Shown here in pieces: positions 36,951 to 50,100 of a stretch of DNA of 64,000 nucleotides (positions within the stretch are counted from its first letter, which is position 1; the number at the start of each line of letters is the position of its first letter). The notes beneath the pieces were generated by a model. The model was not told where the DNA came from, searched no databases, and saw only the letters and a program-made list of their open reading frames with translations. The DNA is from Phascolomyces articulosus (taxonomy: Eukaryota > Mucoromycota > Mucoromycetes > Mucorales > Lichtheimiaceae). The DNA is taken from assembly GCA_025677815.1 (NCBI GenBank), contig JAIXMP010000010.1, forward strand, positions 1,178,001 through 1,242,000, given 5' to 3'. A program made the translations under genes and the position numbers.

Positions 36951-37847
36951 ATGGATATTTGGGAAGAACTTTGTATCAAAGGGTTTAACGGGGACGAAGA
37001 AGCGAATCACTTTATTTTATTTCTAGAAGGGTGTGGTCAACTAAAAAACAATGGTTTCACTGTTGTTGCCACGTCTTTAAAAGATCAAGAACGTTCATAC
37101 CTTGACCAATTAGGGTTTGTTCAACAACAAGAAAATGACCAAGAATACAGTTTACCCGGTAACCAATGGTCATTGTTTCTTGAAACAAGGCGCAATGCAC
37201 GTGTACGATGGCATGAACAACGACAATTAGAATTACGACAACAACTCAACGATACACTTAAACATGTTCAAGCACTAGGGACTGGTGTGAATGAGAAACA
37301 ACGTTTAGCTCTCGTCAAGGAATTTGCTCATCGATTTGCCAACGATGTCGGGTGTATCCCCTTTATGCGTGGTCTAGTTGGATTTTTACGATATCAATTG
37401 TTTAAACATGCATTGACTGAATGGGAATGTTATGACTATGTCTTGACACAAAATGGGACAGATGTCATGATTGAATATGTTCGATTATTACAAGGTGTGT
37501 TGGGATTGGAACTTGTATCTAAGCAACAACAACAAGGTCAAGAAGGGGATGATAATGTGGCGATTACCATGGATGGAACAAGACAACAACAGCAACAGGA
37601 TACCGAGGATCAAATTTTGATTTGGCGTATGAACGATCAATTGACTGATCAAGCATTATCCGATATTCTTAGTGTTTTACCAAGAGAACAAGCCGTTCAA
37701 GGATATCGATTATCAAATATTAATCGTTCACATCAAGTTAAATTATCTCCTTTGATTATTGGATTACATCATCCACAATTTTTTGTACAGTGGATACGAC
37801 AATTCCTTTTACAATGTTTTTCCTTTATACCAAGATTAAAAAAATAA
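36951..37847 (+). CDS. Uncharacterised intronless protein
   Basis: A single exon of 298 residues starting MDIWEELCIKGFNGDEEAN. I chose this ATG because the frame above it is T-rich and unlike protein. The composition is that of a folded, mostly helical soluble protein: FILFLEGCGQLKNNGFTVVA, a Gln/Arg-rich helix (WHEQRQLELRQQLNDTLKH), then LALVKEFAHRFANDVGCIPF and MRGLVGFLRYQLFKHAL, a Gln-rich loop, and a hydrophobic C-terminal region with FFVQWIRQFLLQCF. I do not recognise the family. No signal peptide or clear membrane span. It ends 230 bases from the convergent VRG4 gene. Confidence 0.75.
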   Translation: MDIWEELCIKGFNGDEEANHFILFLEGCGQLKNNGFTVVATSLKDQERSYLDQLGFVQQQENDQEYSLPGNQWSLFLETRRNARVRWHEQRQLELRQQLNDTLKHVQALGTGVNEKQRLALVKEFAHRFANDVGCIPFMRGLVGFLRYQLFKHALTEWECYDYVLTQNGTDVMIEYVRLLQGVLGLELVSKQQQQGQEGDDNVAITMDGTRQQQQQDTEDQILIWRMNDQLTDQALSDILSVLPREQAVQGYRLSNINRSHQVKLSPLIIGLHHPQFFVQWIRQFLLQCFSFIPRLKK

Positions 37848-38077
37848 AAAAAGATCTAACTCGATTACTTTGGGTTGTGTATACTAATATATATGTATTT
37901 ATTTATATAATGCTTTATTTAATAATTATTATAATTATTATGTTTTATTTTGTTTTTGAATTCGTGAATGTGATATGTGTATATATTGAGATTGGTTGAA
38001 TGTGTGAGTGTGTGTAGTATGGTGGTTGTAAGGGGGAGGGAAAAGAAGGCGATCGTTTTTTTTTTATTTCTCTACAT

Positions 38078-39552
38078 TTACAATTTTCCATTAGCTTTAG
38101 CAGCATCAGCTGCACTTTGACTTGAAGCTGACATGGGAATACTTTGAGGTTGGTTTGTTGCTGGTTTACTACCAATGGTTTTAGCATAAGAATAAACAAG
38201 ACCGGCCACAAATCCTAAATTCAAAAAATCAAAAAATCAAAATTTCAATCCTATTAGTATCTATAGAGAGATATACATCTTTTTATCTCCCCTTGCTTAT
38301 CCCAATATTTACCAATAAAGATAGCAGTAACGTTAGCAAAAGTAGCAGGATCACCAAAGAATAAGATACCAGAAGCGGCAATAGGTAATTTGTTCAAAGC
38401 ACCCACCATGGAATACGTAGTGGATGAAGTGGAACGTACACACCATGCTGAAGCATAAGACATGGCGAATGCAGATGCACCTGAAAAGATCATGGCATAA
38501 ATCATTTGTGTACGTACTTCTTCGGGGCTAAAAAAAATTGTATATAATGATGGATGAGTTTTCAAGATAACGGTGTGCTTTTCTCCTCATCTTCTCCTCT
38601 TTTTTTTTCCATCTGTCTTTCCCCCTCCCTAATTCATAAAGATAGATGTAAATAAACCCTTATTTTTTAAATGATTCATAAAACTTACAAAGTTCTGGCA
38701 AAGTTTTCTGTACTCCAATCTTCAAAGATCAAGGAAGGAATAATTAAAATGGGAATGGATAACAAATTGTTATAATATACAGTATCGAAATCCTTAAAGT
38801 TGGTCAACTTGATACGCTTACGCATATACAATACAAAGGCTGCTGATGAGAAACAGTTGGTAGCCATCCAAAAATATCCAATAAATGAACTGTCCGTTGT
38901 CAAGATATCACTTAATGTTTCAGATACATCTGCCCAACCAGCAATAATGGATGACAAGACCTATTTTTTTTTTTACAGAAAATAAGTCAATCAATAAACA
39001 AATACCCAAAATGGGGTGAATGATCTTTCATACTCCCTCGTTGTTTATCATTTCCATACTTCTCTCTCTTTTCTCAACCGAATAGAGTATCCTTCCCGAA
39101 AGTAAATAGGATCCATCTTACCATCAAACCAAAAGAAATCAACATTAATCGAGTGACACTTCCTCCAAACCAAATTACTTCACCATATGCAATCAAAATA
39201 ATTGTCAAATTTTTAAAGATCGTATATATCGGAATTCGTAGATATTGGAGCGATTTTGAGCCTGTGTAGATCATTGTTACAAGTGCTCCTGCAATAGGAA
39301 ACCACTTGCGTGCTTCATCTTTATCGAAATCTCGGAATTTGATCAGATTAAGAAATTTAAAGGTTTGAAGTAACATTACAGTAACCACATTCTAAATGAA
39401 ATTTGGAAAAATACATCATATTCATGAGTTATATATAAAAGTTGGTTATTTTTCTTTATTAAAAAAATACGCAATTATAATATATATATATATATATATA
39501 TAATAGAAACCTCTTGTACTCCCACCTCTCCTCCTTTAAAAAATAGATAGAA

Positions 39553-39589
<37 letters not shown>

Positions 39590-39831
39590 AAACTTACTTG
39601 AACTGTTAATAGTAAAAAGTTCATGTTGAATCCATAACCACTCACGACATATTTATTTGTCACAGTCATCAAGATGCTTGCGAAACAATAACTCACAATG
39701 GGTAATGCAGCACGCGCTCCTGGAGACAATGTAAAAATAGAAGGAGCTACAATGGATGGTGCTGGAGGTGTTTTTCCATCGTCTGCTGAATCGTTAATAG
39801 CAACTCGATATTCTCCTTTCGCGTCCGACAT
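38078..39831 (-). CDS. VRG4: Golgi GDP-mannose transporter Vrg4/Gmt
   Basis: Five exons, 39831-39598, 39391-39122, 38960-38689, 38527-38313 and 38214-38078, give 375 residues. The two signature motifs of GDP-mannose transporters are present: [19 protein letters not shown] and [13 protein letters not shown] (the GALNK motif that binds the guanine nucleotide). About ten membrane spans, a hydrophilic N terminus ([10 protein letters not shown]) and a polar Ala/Ser-rich C terminus fit the family's length. It imports GDP-mannose into the Golgi in exchange for GMP for protein and lipid mannosylation. Intron 1 contains two long (TA)n runs at about 39479-39502 and 39558-39582. Transcription converges with the orphan gene at 36951. 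Confidence 0.95.
39478..39583. repeat. Two (TA)n tracts in VRG4 intron 1
   Basis: Two TA runs of about 11 to 12 units each at 39479-39502 and 39558-39582, both within the first intron of VRG4. Confidence 0.9.
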
Positions 39832-41752
39832 GGTGTGTATGGTTTTTTTATGGATAATTGTATGAAAAAAGATAATATAGAAATGCAAAAAAATAATAAT
39901 AAAAAGAAAACAAGAACGATATACGTTAGGACTTTATAGAAGACCTATCGCAAATGGGCGAAAAGGAAGAAAAGAAGAAAAAAAAAGGGTGAGAAGTGAG
40001 TGGGTGAGAGAGAAAAAAAAGGTATTTAAGGGGAGAGAGAGTTGTATTTAACCAAACAATTCTTTCTAATATAAAAAACACCGCTGAGTGTGTCGCTGTT
40101 TTTTTGAGTGGAGTAAAAGTAATACAGGGCAATTTGCCTTTAATGGTCTTTTTTAAAAATGCTTTCCTCGGATTAATAACTGAATTATTTTCTATTTATA
40201 CGAGAAAGAAATCTTTAATTTGGTTTTTTATGAACTAATTATTATTATTATTAGTATTGTGTTTATGTATTAGTTTAGAATGACTTATTATATAATCTCT
40301 TGGTATTTCCTTTCTCTTTCTACTTTTACTTTATTCTTCTTCTTTGAAATAACTACAATTAAACCATAGCACTAAAAGTAGTATTAATAGAAGCAACATG
40401 AACAACAGTATCGGGCGCAGTCATCAAAAAAGATATACGTACTAGTTTATTGGTTAGTATACTAAAAGAAAATAAACTTTTCTTGATATACCACTTTGAA
40501 TTTAATATTTGATAGTAACAATATACAATAATAATGAATGAATCGACTATTTTATTAAACAGCAACAATAGTAACAAGAAGAGGAAGAATTGAATGAATG
40601 GAAGAAAATAAAATATCACGTTATAATAAAACAACGTCAAAAAGAAGCAGGGCGATCATGAAGCATGCGCTTTGTCCCACGTAACTCAAAAGTACACAAG
40701 CTTTTTTTTTTCTTCGTCGTAGATCTTTCCTAAGCACCAATAATTCAAATACCGAAATAAGATGTCCTACATGGATATAAAATATTGTCACTGTATTTAA
40801 ATAATTCCATTGTTATGGACTAGTAGGATTTATTATCTAGGTACACATCTTCATACACCAATTTAATATGTTGGTCACTATTTAAATTATAAATAATAAC
40901 ATGGTGTATGCTGTATTAAAACTTTGTTTATGTATTAAAATAATGTTCCTTTTGAATACATAGAGGCCAATCTTTCTTATTATGGTGGCGTACTTCGGGC
41001 TGATAGGTTTTATTGGATATCCAGTACATGATGGTAATGATATCGCCATCAATGACTTTTTTTTATAACAGGATAGTGAACAACGTCATTTTCCTCATCA
41101 TCAGCATTGCCATCGGTAATCAAATTTAATTGCTACTACCAACGTTGTATTCAATTATAACTATTAGCATAAATCAAGCATACTGAAAGTGGTATTTATA
41201 CTGCAAATTTTTTTCCCCAGTAATCCGGAGAGTCGCTTTGAGACTGTTATTATTTGGAAACTTTGGGAATAAGTGGTCACAGAAGATACACGCTTGTATG
41301 ATTCAAAATCACCGAACGTTGAATTATGGTACAAATTGATGTAATGAGATTAGTACATATATATAAGCAATAGTAAAAGGTTCAATTCGAGCCAGTACCT
41401 ATATTTCTGGTACTGATGGTTTTTTTGGTTGCTGATAATATATCAGCATTACCACTACTCCATAGTTAGTCGAGATAATTTTTCATTCTAGATAGATCAT
41501 ACCTGATTCATTGTAATAAAATGACCTTGGTTTTGATAGTTAGAGCATCAGAAGCACAATCAATCCTCCCACCTTCGGCGCGTTTATTTAACCGGAAATC
41601 TGCGTTTGGAAATTCATGTGTGAGTGCTTGCGGTACAACTTTTAATTTTCTTGTATACAGATATTCCCCTTTTCTCTCTTTCTCTCTCTTTTTCTTTTTC
41701 TTTTACTTTTTTTTTTGCATACGCGTGATTTCAAGAGAGAGAAAGAAAGACT
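39832..41752. other. Divergent intergenic region, VRG4 / PFF1
   Basis: 1.9 kb with no supported gene. A minus-strand frame ends with a coding-looking peptide (MTAPDTVVHVASINTTFSAM) at about 40362-40430, but nothing upstream joins it convincingly. The last 100 bases before 41753 are a CT-rich tract (about 41665-41715), probably part of the promoter or 5' leader of the protease gene. Confidence 0.45.
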
Positions 41753-44700
41753 ATGGCGACTCTGAGAAAGAAAATCAGGGACGACAGTTCAAGTAGTTTA
41801 GATCCTGTCAGTATTTCTGAAAAGGCCATTGTAGAGTCGTCTGGTGGTGCTTTTGGATCATGGTTTAGACTTTTGGCATGTTGGGTTTTCGCGATTGCAT
41901 TAGCAACTCACCTTCATTACAAATTACCTGAACCTAAAATTCATCGTGGTGTAGATCCTGATACTGGATATACAGAATTTTCTGAACATAATGCAATGGA
42001 AACGATTTCTTATCTAAGTGATACCTTGGGTTATCGTAAGTCGCTTTATTATTATTATTTTGTTGTTGCTGACTATGGTTCCTCTCTCCGTATATCAAAA
42101 TAAAGAAAAAAAAAGTAGATTGGATTGGGTTGATAACGAATGGGTTTTGGGGCGTTTGGTTGTTATTTAGGCATTGTTGGTACTGTTGAAGAAAAACAAA
42201 CATTTGATTATTTGGAAAACGCGGTGCGTGTATACAAGATGGAAGCGCAGGGTCTTACAGGTGCACCTAAATTTGATATTTGGGTACAACAAGCAACTGG
42301 CACCCATCGATTTGATATTATGGATAACAGTATGTTTTTATCCTATTAGAAAAGGCGAGGAGGGAATAGGATGACTGACAATTTATTTGTTATTTTTTAA
42401 AAAACAGTGGTCTTCAAAGCATATACCAATGTCACCAACATCATCGTTCGTCTTTCATGTCCCGAAACTGAGTCTCGTTCTTGTGAAGAAAATGCCATTT
42501 TATTGAATTCCCATTTTGATACTACACTCGGCTCACCTGGAGCCACGGATGATGGTTCTGGTGTTGCTGTTATGTTGGAAATCATTCGTGTATTAAGTCA
42601 ACGTAATTGGTCTGGATACAGAAACTCGATTGTATTTTGTAAGTATTATCAACCCATTAAAAAAAGCAAACAAACAAACAAACATAAGCAAAATGGATGA
42701 ACTCATGATATGGGTTTTTTTTGGGGGTAATGATCAATGTTTATAGTATTTAATGGCGCAGAAGAAACTCTACAAGATGCTTCCCACGCATTTATCACCA
42801 TGCATGATATTAGAGATTCGTATGTTTTTTACTATCCATTTTTATGCAATTTTGTTTTATATAACCGAATGATTATCCGTTTCAAAACTCTATCCCCGCG
42901 CGCGCTGCGCACACAGACAGATTAACTAAAATGGTATTTATTCTTCATATAGTATTCGATCAGTCGTCAATATTGATGCTTGTGGTACCACTGGTCGTGA
43001 AATTTTGTTCCAAGCCAATTCTAGAGAAATGATCGATGCCTATAAACAAGCACCTTATCCTCATGGCACGGTGGTGGTAAGGATAACAGAAAAAAAAGAA
43101 AACAAAGAACAAAAAAGAAACGAGAAAGAAAGTCGGAATTATACTGATGAAATACATGCCATATAGGCCAACGATGTGTTTAGAACTGGATTGATTCTTT
43201 CAGATACCGATTTCAGACAATTTGTAGAATATGGTAACTTGACGGGTATTGATATGGCCATTTACAAGAACTCTTATTTGTATCATACCCATTTGGATTT
43301 GACTGAGAATTTGGAGCCAGGAGCTATTCAGCATTTGGGTGAAAATACATTAGCCATTGTGGATTATCTTGCAAAGAATTCAACTTTGTCCAACATTGAA
43401 CGCACGAGTGAAGTCGTCTTTTTCGATATTCACGGTAAGAGGAGTGGAATTTCTTTTTTACGGGCGGAGGGTGGGCCGGGATTTGCGGCGCCATGTAAAT
43501 GAAACGGAATTGGATCTATTACGCTGCAGTATTCCAGATGATTTGACCAGATGTAAAATATCATGTTATTAATTTTTGGGGGTTGATGATCATGATCGTA
43601 GGTTTATTCTTTGTTGTCTATTCATGGGCTACAGCATTCACTATTCAAATGGGCACTGCCTTCGTTAGTGTGATCTTCTTTGCTTATATCGTCTACAAGA
43701 CCTCTCACTCATCTCCTTATCGTACAATTCCCAACATTGTGGGTGCTTATATCAAATCCACCACTTCCATCTTCGTCAGCGCAGCTGCTGCTCTTATACT
43801 CCCTGTTTTCATTGCCATGTTTTTGACTTCAGAGCCCATCGGTCGTCATATGGCATGGTTCGCACGCGAATGGTACGGTGCCTTAATCTTTTGCCCTATG
43901 TCATTGGTCGGTATGTATGGCGTTCAATATATCTTCTATGCCTTCCCAGGTCCTCAACATGTGGATGTTGAATATGGTACATTTATCTCGTTGGTCGTCA
44001 GTTTTGCTATTAGTACCTTTTTGACTACCTTGACCAGTGTTGCAAGCTCATATATTTTCTGGATCTACTGCAGCATCTTGTTGGTGGCTACCTCCCTTAA
44101 TGAATTTGTATGGAAACCCAAAGCTCAAAAAGGTGTCGTCTGGAAACCCAAAGTCAGCGGATTGACATATATCGTATGTGCTTTCCCCATGGCCCTTTTG
44201 TATACTGATTATACCTATGCTATGATTGATATCTTTGTTCCGTTGACGGGTCGTATGGGTGTAGATACACCTGTTGATATTATTATTGCTGTTGTATTTG
44301 GTATGGTCACTTTTATGACCGCACTTCCTTCTTTGGCTCATGTTCATCGCTTTGGTAAGCGTTTCTTGAGCAAAGTATTGGTGTTCTTGACCATTTTCCA
44401 AGTTGCTATCCTTGGTGCTGTCATTGCTCGTGGTGGATCTTACGGTGGATGGGCTTTCCCTTATGATGAATATCATCCCAAGCGACTGTAAGTTCCTGGA
44501 AAAGGCAATGTTTCATTATTGAAATGCAAATATTGCCTCTTACTGATTTAATTACTTTCCTTTTTCAAAAACAGTTTTATCCAACATTTGAAAAACTTGA
44601 CCTCAGGTGAATCCCATGTTGGTTTTGGTGAAGCAGATCATGGACCCTATATCGAAACCGTTGTTACTGCTGTTGAAGATGCTTTAGGTGTCAAATCGGA

Positions 44701-45274
44701 GGCTCGTCATGGATCTGAAAATGCCAATGAATGGGCTTCGATTTATCCATTCAGTGCATTTTTGGGTGGCTATCGATTTAATACCAAACCTTATTTAGAA
44801 GCCAATGGCGTTGGCGCCGCTGATTTACCGGGCCCTTTCCCTCAATTATCCATCCAAAATGACAAGTATGATTCAAAGACAGGGATTCGATCATTTTCCA
44901 TTGTCTCTGTCTCCCCTACATATACTTGGACTGTGATTTCATTTGATGCCGAAGTATTGGAATGGAGTATCACTGATTCAGAACCATTAGAAGGTCCCCG
45001 ACATTATATTGTTCGTCATGTTGTGGGGCATGGTAATGATGCATGGAAATTGGATTTGTCTGTACGTGTGCCTGAAGACAAACGTGAGGAAGCCAAGGCA
45101 GGTCGATATAAGATGCGCTTTGAATTCACTGCTTTAGAAACTGAAAATTTCGCTGGACATGGCATTGAACGTTCCATTGGTGGTGTTGGTATTTTGGGTG
45201 TTGTAAGAGATGTTTTACCTATTTGGACAACACCTACGTGGCTGAGTAGTGTAGTTGAAGTATGGGAGTTATAA
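41753..45274 (+). CDS. PFF1: Vacuolar/ER membrane M28 metalloprotease (Pff1/ERMP1 type)
   Basis: Eight exons, 41753-42035, 42171-42329, 42408-42638, 42747-42819, 42953-43076, 43167-43434, 43602-44487 and 44575-45274, give 907 residues. A cytosolic tail and one membrane span (about 38-55) lead into a peptidase M28 domain with all five zinc ligands visible: LLNSHFDTTLGSPGATDDGS, FNGAEE, NIDACG and YHTHLDLTE. About eight membrane spans follow (around 375-670), then a C-terminal lumenal domain of about 230 residues. This is the layout of yeast Pff1 (vacuolar membrane) and animal ERMP1/FXNA (ER). Substrates are poorly known in any organism. The catalytic set is complete, so activity is expected. 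Confidence 0.95.
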
Positions 45275-47188
45275 GTTTTTTATCCCTTTCTTCATCCTTC
45301 TTTCACCCTTCAGCGCAATTCCAAACTCATCATTTGCATACCATTTTTTTTTTTTTTTGGTTTGGGCTCCATGTTCTTTTAATTTTGACACATCTATTTA
45401 CAACAAATCCATAAACACTTTTTTATATGCATGCCATAACACATACACAGACACGCACAACTCTTCTCCATCATTTTCTCTCTCTTTTTATTCATGTCTT
45501 ACTTTTTCCTCTGTACCTTTTTTTCCGGTTATTTTACAATACTTACAAAGAAACAAATAAAAATGTTGAAAGGAAAACAATTGTTATTTTTGTTTTGCTT
45601 TTATTTTAATAGAGTAAAAATAATGTGTTCTTATCGTGATATTCCTTGACTAATGGTTACATAAACCATGATGAAGGGTGAATAATAAGACTATCAGAAG
45701 AATAATGCTATGATGAATAAAACAATTATTGGAAATACCAGATAAAATTACTACTGGTGGTATCAACGGAAATATCTAACTCGCGTTATTATAACTCCAG
45801 CATAAGATCTTGTCATGCACTAGAACAAACACTATGTATGATACAATCTGTATCATTTATTCTTTATTAGATTCAGTGGTGCTTATTATTTTTAATGAAC
45901 CAAATTATATTACATGTAACGGATCAAGTTCGCGAGTAATATTAATAATGGAAAAAAGATAAATTTTCGTACTATAGGTGTTAGTGATAATCGAATGACA
46001 CATCCAATAAACAGTGATAACTACTAAAAGTGTTTTAAAAAAACTTATTTACGTATACTATGAAGTCTTATATTAAATCAAGATTTCCTGTTTCGGCCAC
46101 CATACGGCACCTGCCTTGTAGTTAACACAATCGAAATATACGGCCGGACGTTATCCGTTGACGTTGACACGCACCATGAAAAGGTGATTAATGTGAAAGG
46201 TATTTAAGGATATCAACAAATCCACCATTGGTATGCAGATATGATGATGTGTGCACTGAGTCACAACTAAGGAGGATAATAGTAATATATATATATTGTA
46301 ACAAAATCACTCAACGCTCTCATCGCCACGTTAACAAGGATGGACAAAAGAATAAAGTTTGATGGTGGTGCCTCAACGACCAAATTCATAATAAACTTAA
46401 CCAAGGAAAAAATGTTTGCATTTATTTAAATACCAAAATCGTAGAAGCGGCAAAAAAGATTGCTGAAAATGATCAGCGTAAATCCACCCAGGGCCATAGC
46501 TTATTGTATCAACTAAAACAAACGCAGTCGAAGTTCTCTTACACACCAGCATACATTCCATGTCGTGCTTCAAACGATTAGTGCAACGTTCATCGGCAAC
46601 AGCCAACAACGATATTTACACTTGGTGCCGATGACTATGAGAGTGAACAAACACAGGAGAATTGCCACATGGCTGTTTGAAAATATTGTTTATAAGGTGA
46701 TCCCAAATATGAGGGTCATATAACTGCGGATATTTATATTTAATGTGATGGGAAGTTCTTCATACCAATTGTTACGATTATAAAATAAATAATATAATTG
46801 GGAGTAACTTTCAATGTGTGATACAGAATGGAAGGAGAATCTCAATTTTATTATAGGAGAAGCTGATTACTAAATAATTATTTTTGGTCATGCGTATAAA
46901 CTAACGATGGGTTTGATCATAACAAGGCTCAAAGATCAAAAAGACACATTGTACTATCAAAATTGAAGAAGGTGTCTCAAAATGATTTATTTCATCCTCC
47001 AAAAATACAAACTTCTATTTTTTTTGTGACCATGGTTTATCTTACAAAATATAAACATTTTGGAAGTTACCCAGTGGTAATGCGTATGCTTATACGTAAA
47101 TATATTACTTTATTTCCTTTCAAATACATATTTTTTTGGATTATATATAATATATTATAAAAATAGCATTATAACATTATTATTAATA
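45275..47188. other. Intergenic 1.9 kb between convergent genes
   Basis: 3' flanks of the M28 protease and RAB3GAP1 genes. The GC content rises slightly at about 46080-46700, where a minus-strand frame (46609-46397) reads like protein (KHDMECMLVCKRTST) but is short and isolated; it may be a fragment of a decayed gene or mobile element. I see no terminal repeats. Confidence 0.45.
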
Positions 47189-50100
47189 TTATTGGTATAT
47201 TGCATCTGTGGATTGCATATCTACTATCCGTAATTCATTATCTTTCACCATCGCGTATACTCTCAATGGAAGTGCTCGTCCGTCTGCTGAAGCATTTGGA
47301 CAATTGCTATGCAGAATATATTCTCGGGATGATGGTTCTATAATATAATAAAATGTGAGTATCCCTTCATAAGGCGTATGAGACCTTTCTTCTCATATAT
47401 AATACATACGCTCATTTTGAAATACGTTCAGGACTACATCCTGTTCATCCCCCCTATTAATTTCAATGTCTGCAGATTTCAAAAGACGGTTTACCAAATC
47501 ATATTGATTAGGGAACTAATTGTATTTTGTCTGGGTTAGCTAAAAAATGTTTTTATACGAATAATATTACTATTCGTGTAAATCCATCCCTGATTAATAT
47601 ACTTTACCTTTCGTAACAATGATATAGCATTACACATTGTTGATTCCTGTTCTCGAATACTGGAAATCAACGGGTTTATGGTACATTTTCCGTTCCTATG
47701 AAAATAGTTTTAGACATAATTTTTCAAAGCAACTTTTAACATTTTTTTTTATATTTCAACCAATATTATTGCTTACTTTAAATAATCCCATGGAAAGTTG
47801 GTAATATCTTCACCTAGTAATGACATACCCCTCGATACTCCTAAGGTACAGCGTACTGCGGGATGATTAACCAATGTATCGTATGCAATTAAAGCAATTG
47901 TTGGGAGTAACCTATATGAAAGAAGAAACAGTTTTGTAAGTTAGAAGACAACGTTATCAAGGAATGAAAATTTCAATTAATTATCAACAACATACATGGC
48001 AAATACTTCATGGATAGATAATGTCTCTAAATAATGTAATGCCTTTGAAATTTAAAAAAGAAATATTAATTAGTAAAACTGAGTATTCATTTACCATTTA
48101 CATAGGGACTTCAGCTTACTTTTTCTCCTTCCGCTATTACATCAAATAATGGTTTTTGACGAGAAGCTGGTGTTCGTGTAGAGCACTAAGTGTAGATTAT
48201 AATTAATTAAGCGTATTCAAAACAAAAATCAAGTAGATTCTTTAGATTATTACCTTCCAAAGCTCCTGCCATATATTGCTTGGATCAGCCATACGTGCAC
48301 TTAGACGTCCCAAATTTTCATCTCCTTGCTCCTCTTTATGTTGAACCCAATCTCTAGGCGAATGCCAACGAACAAAATCCTCGAGTGTTGCATGTGGATT
48401 AGCGGCTTTAAATGCTTGCATATCTAAATAAACATAGATAGTTAGTTGTTGTCCAATTTATTATAGCAGTTTACTCTATTGGGTAAGAGAAGTAATAAAT
48501 TCACCTGAATAGAGTTGGGCTGATTGTAGTTTTGCTCTTATATGGGTCGCACTTTCAGATGTTCCAAGCTTTTCAAAAACATCTGCTTGCTGTCTAATCA
48601 TATCCTCTGTCATAAATCCTGCATCCTAAAATAATAATGATAACCTATTAGAAAGAAAAAAGAATTTACCCAAGAGCATCATATATAAAAATAAAAGGAA
48701 GAAATTTCCTTACCTGGGTCACTGGTATCCACATAGGCACATTCGTCTTTAATAGCTTTAATGAAGGATGTTGATATTTGCGGCCTTCAAAGTCATTAGG
48801 ATCTTTGATTTCATATTGATCCGAATCGATGTGCTTTATATTGGATTGTCTAGTATTATAAGATTCTGCACTTGATGGATAATTCAATCCTACAAAGGAT
48901 TCTGTCATAGAATGTGGATGTGCCAGTTCCGAAACATCAGATAACGATGACGAACGCGATATCGATTTTTGGGTTGTTTTCACAGTTGCTGTTGCATTAC
49001 TTGATTTTCGAGAGCTTGATTTTGGTCGCTTTGTATCGTCTGTAAAACCATCAAAGTCTTCTAATGGATCAAAAAACATATCACTATCGCTAATATCCGA
49101 TTGATCATCTTCGTCTTCTTCTTTTTCTTCAGCATCTACAATCTAGAAAAGAAAATAGATATAGTATGAGGAAACGGCATAAATAGAAATCAAAAAATAA
49201 TATAATTGTGTGTGCAATGTTCATGCTACCTCGCCTTTCTCTGATTTTAGTGAAACGGGACTACTTTCTCTATGTTCATCCCCATCCACTAATTTCTCCA
49301 AGAATGAATTAAATTTATCAAATGTGCTATCCCGTGGACGACTATCGGGCTTTTGGACTGCAACCAAATCATCAAATAAATTTGAAATATATGGTCGTTG
49401 TTGACCATTTCCATTTACTGCTTGACTTCCATCACCATTATCCAATCGACGTTGAATACAGCAATTGACCATAGCCAATTTTTGATGAAGCTTTTAATGA
49501 ATAAAGTGAGTCAATCAAATATACAAGAACAAATGCATTATCCTACATACCAGAAATATCCCCCACCTCCCACGCTAATGGATATCAAAACACTTACAAT
49601 ATTAAACCTTAAATCTATACCATGAACATCTGAATAATCGTTACTATTATCAAACTTTTCGGTTTTGTCATCATCACTGCTATTGGATTGATCGTAAAGG
49701 GATATATCGACGTTTGGAATTCGTTTAAGATTTTCCCAATGCCATCGAATATGACGCACGACTTCCATCCATAACATTCTTAAGAATCCAATACATGATT
49801 GTCCATTTTGTAGTTTAGAAGGATCCGACAAAGAATGAAGAGAAAGTAACATGAAATTCCAAAAGAATGACTTGTAAGGGACAGGTGTACCTCGTTTGAT
49901 TCGATAGCCTAGGGCACTTGGCGTATAAACCTTTGTCACTTTGTTGTCGTGCATCGTCATGACAAATTCATCGCGCGATTTTTGTAATTTGAGATGCTGT
50001 TGTTGTTCGTCAAAGAGCGTTTGAATAATATATTCGATTTGTTCAATTTGAAGTACAGTTCCACTACTACTGCCACTATTCGTTTGAGCGCTCGGCGTTA

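Noticed and set aside
40359..40640. Minus-strand frame ending MTAPDTVVHVASINTTFSAMV
   Set aside because: The last 20 codons look coding, but the rest is AT-rich and no upstream exon could be joined with confidence.
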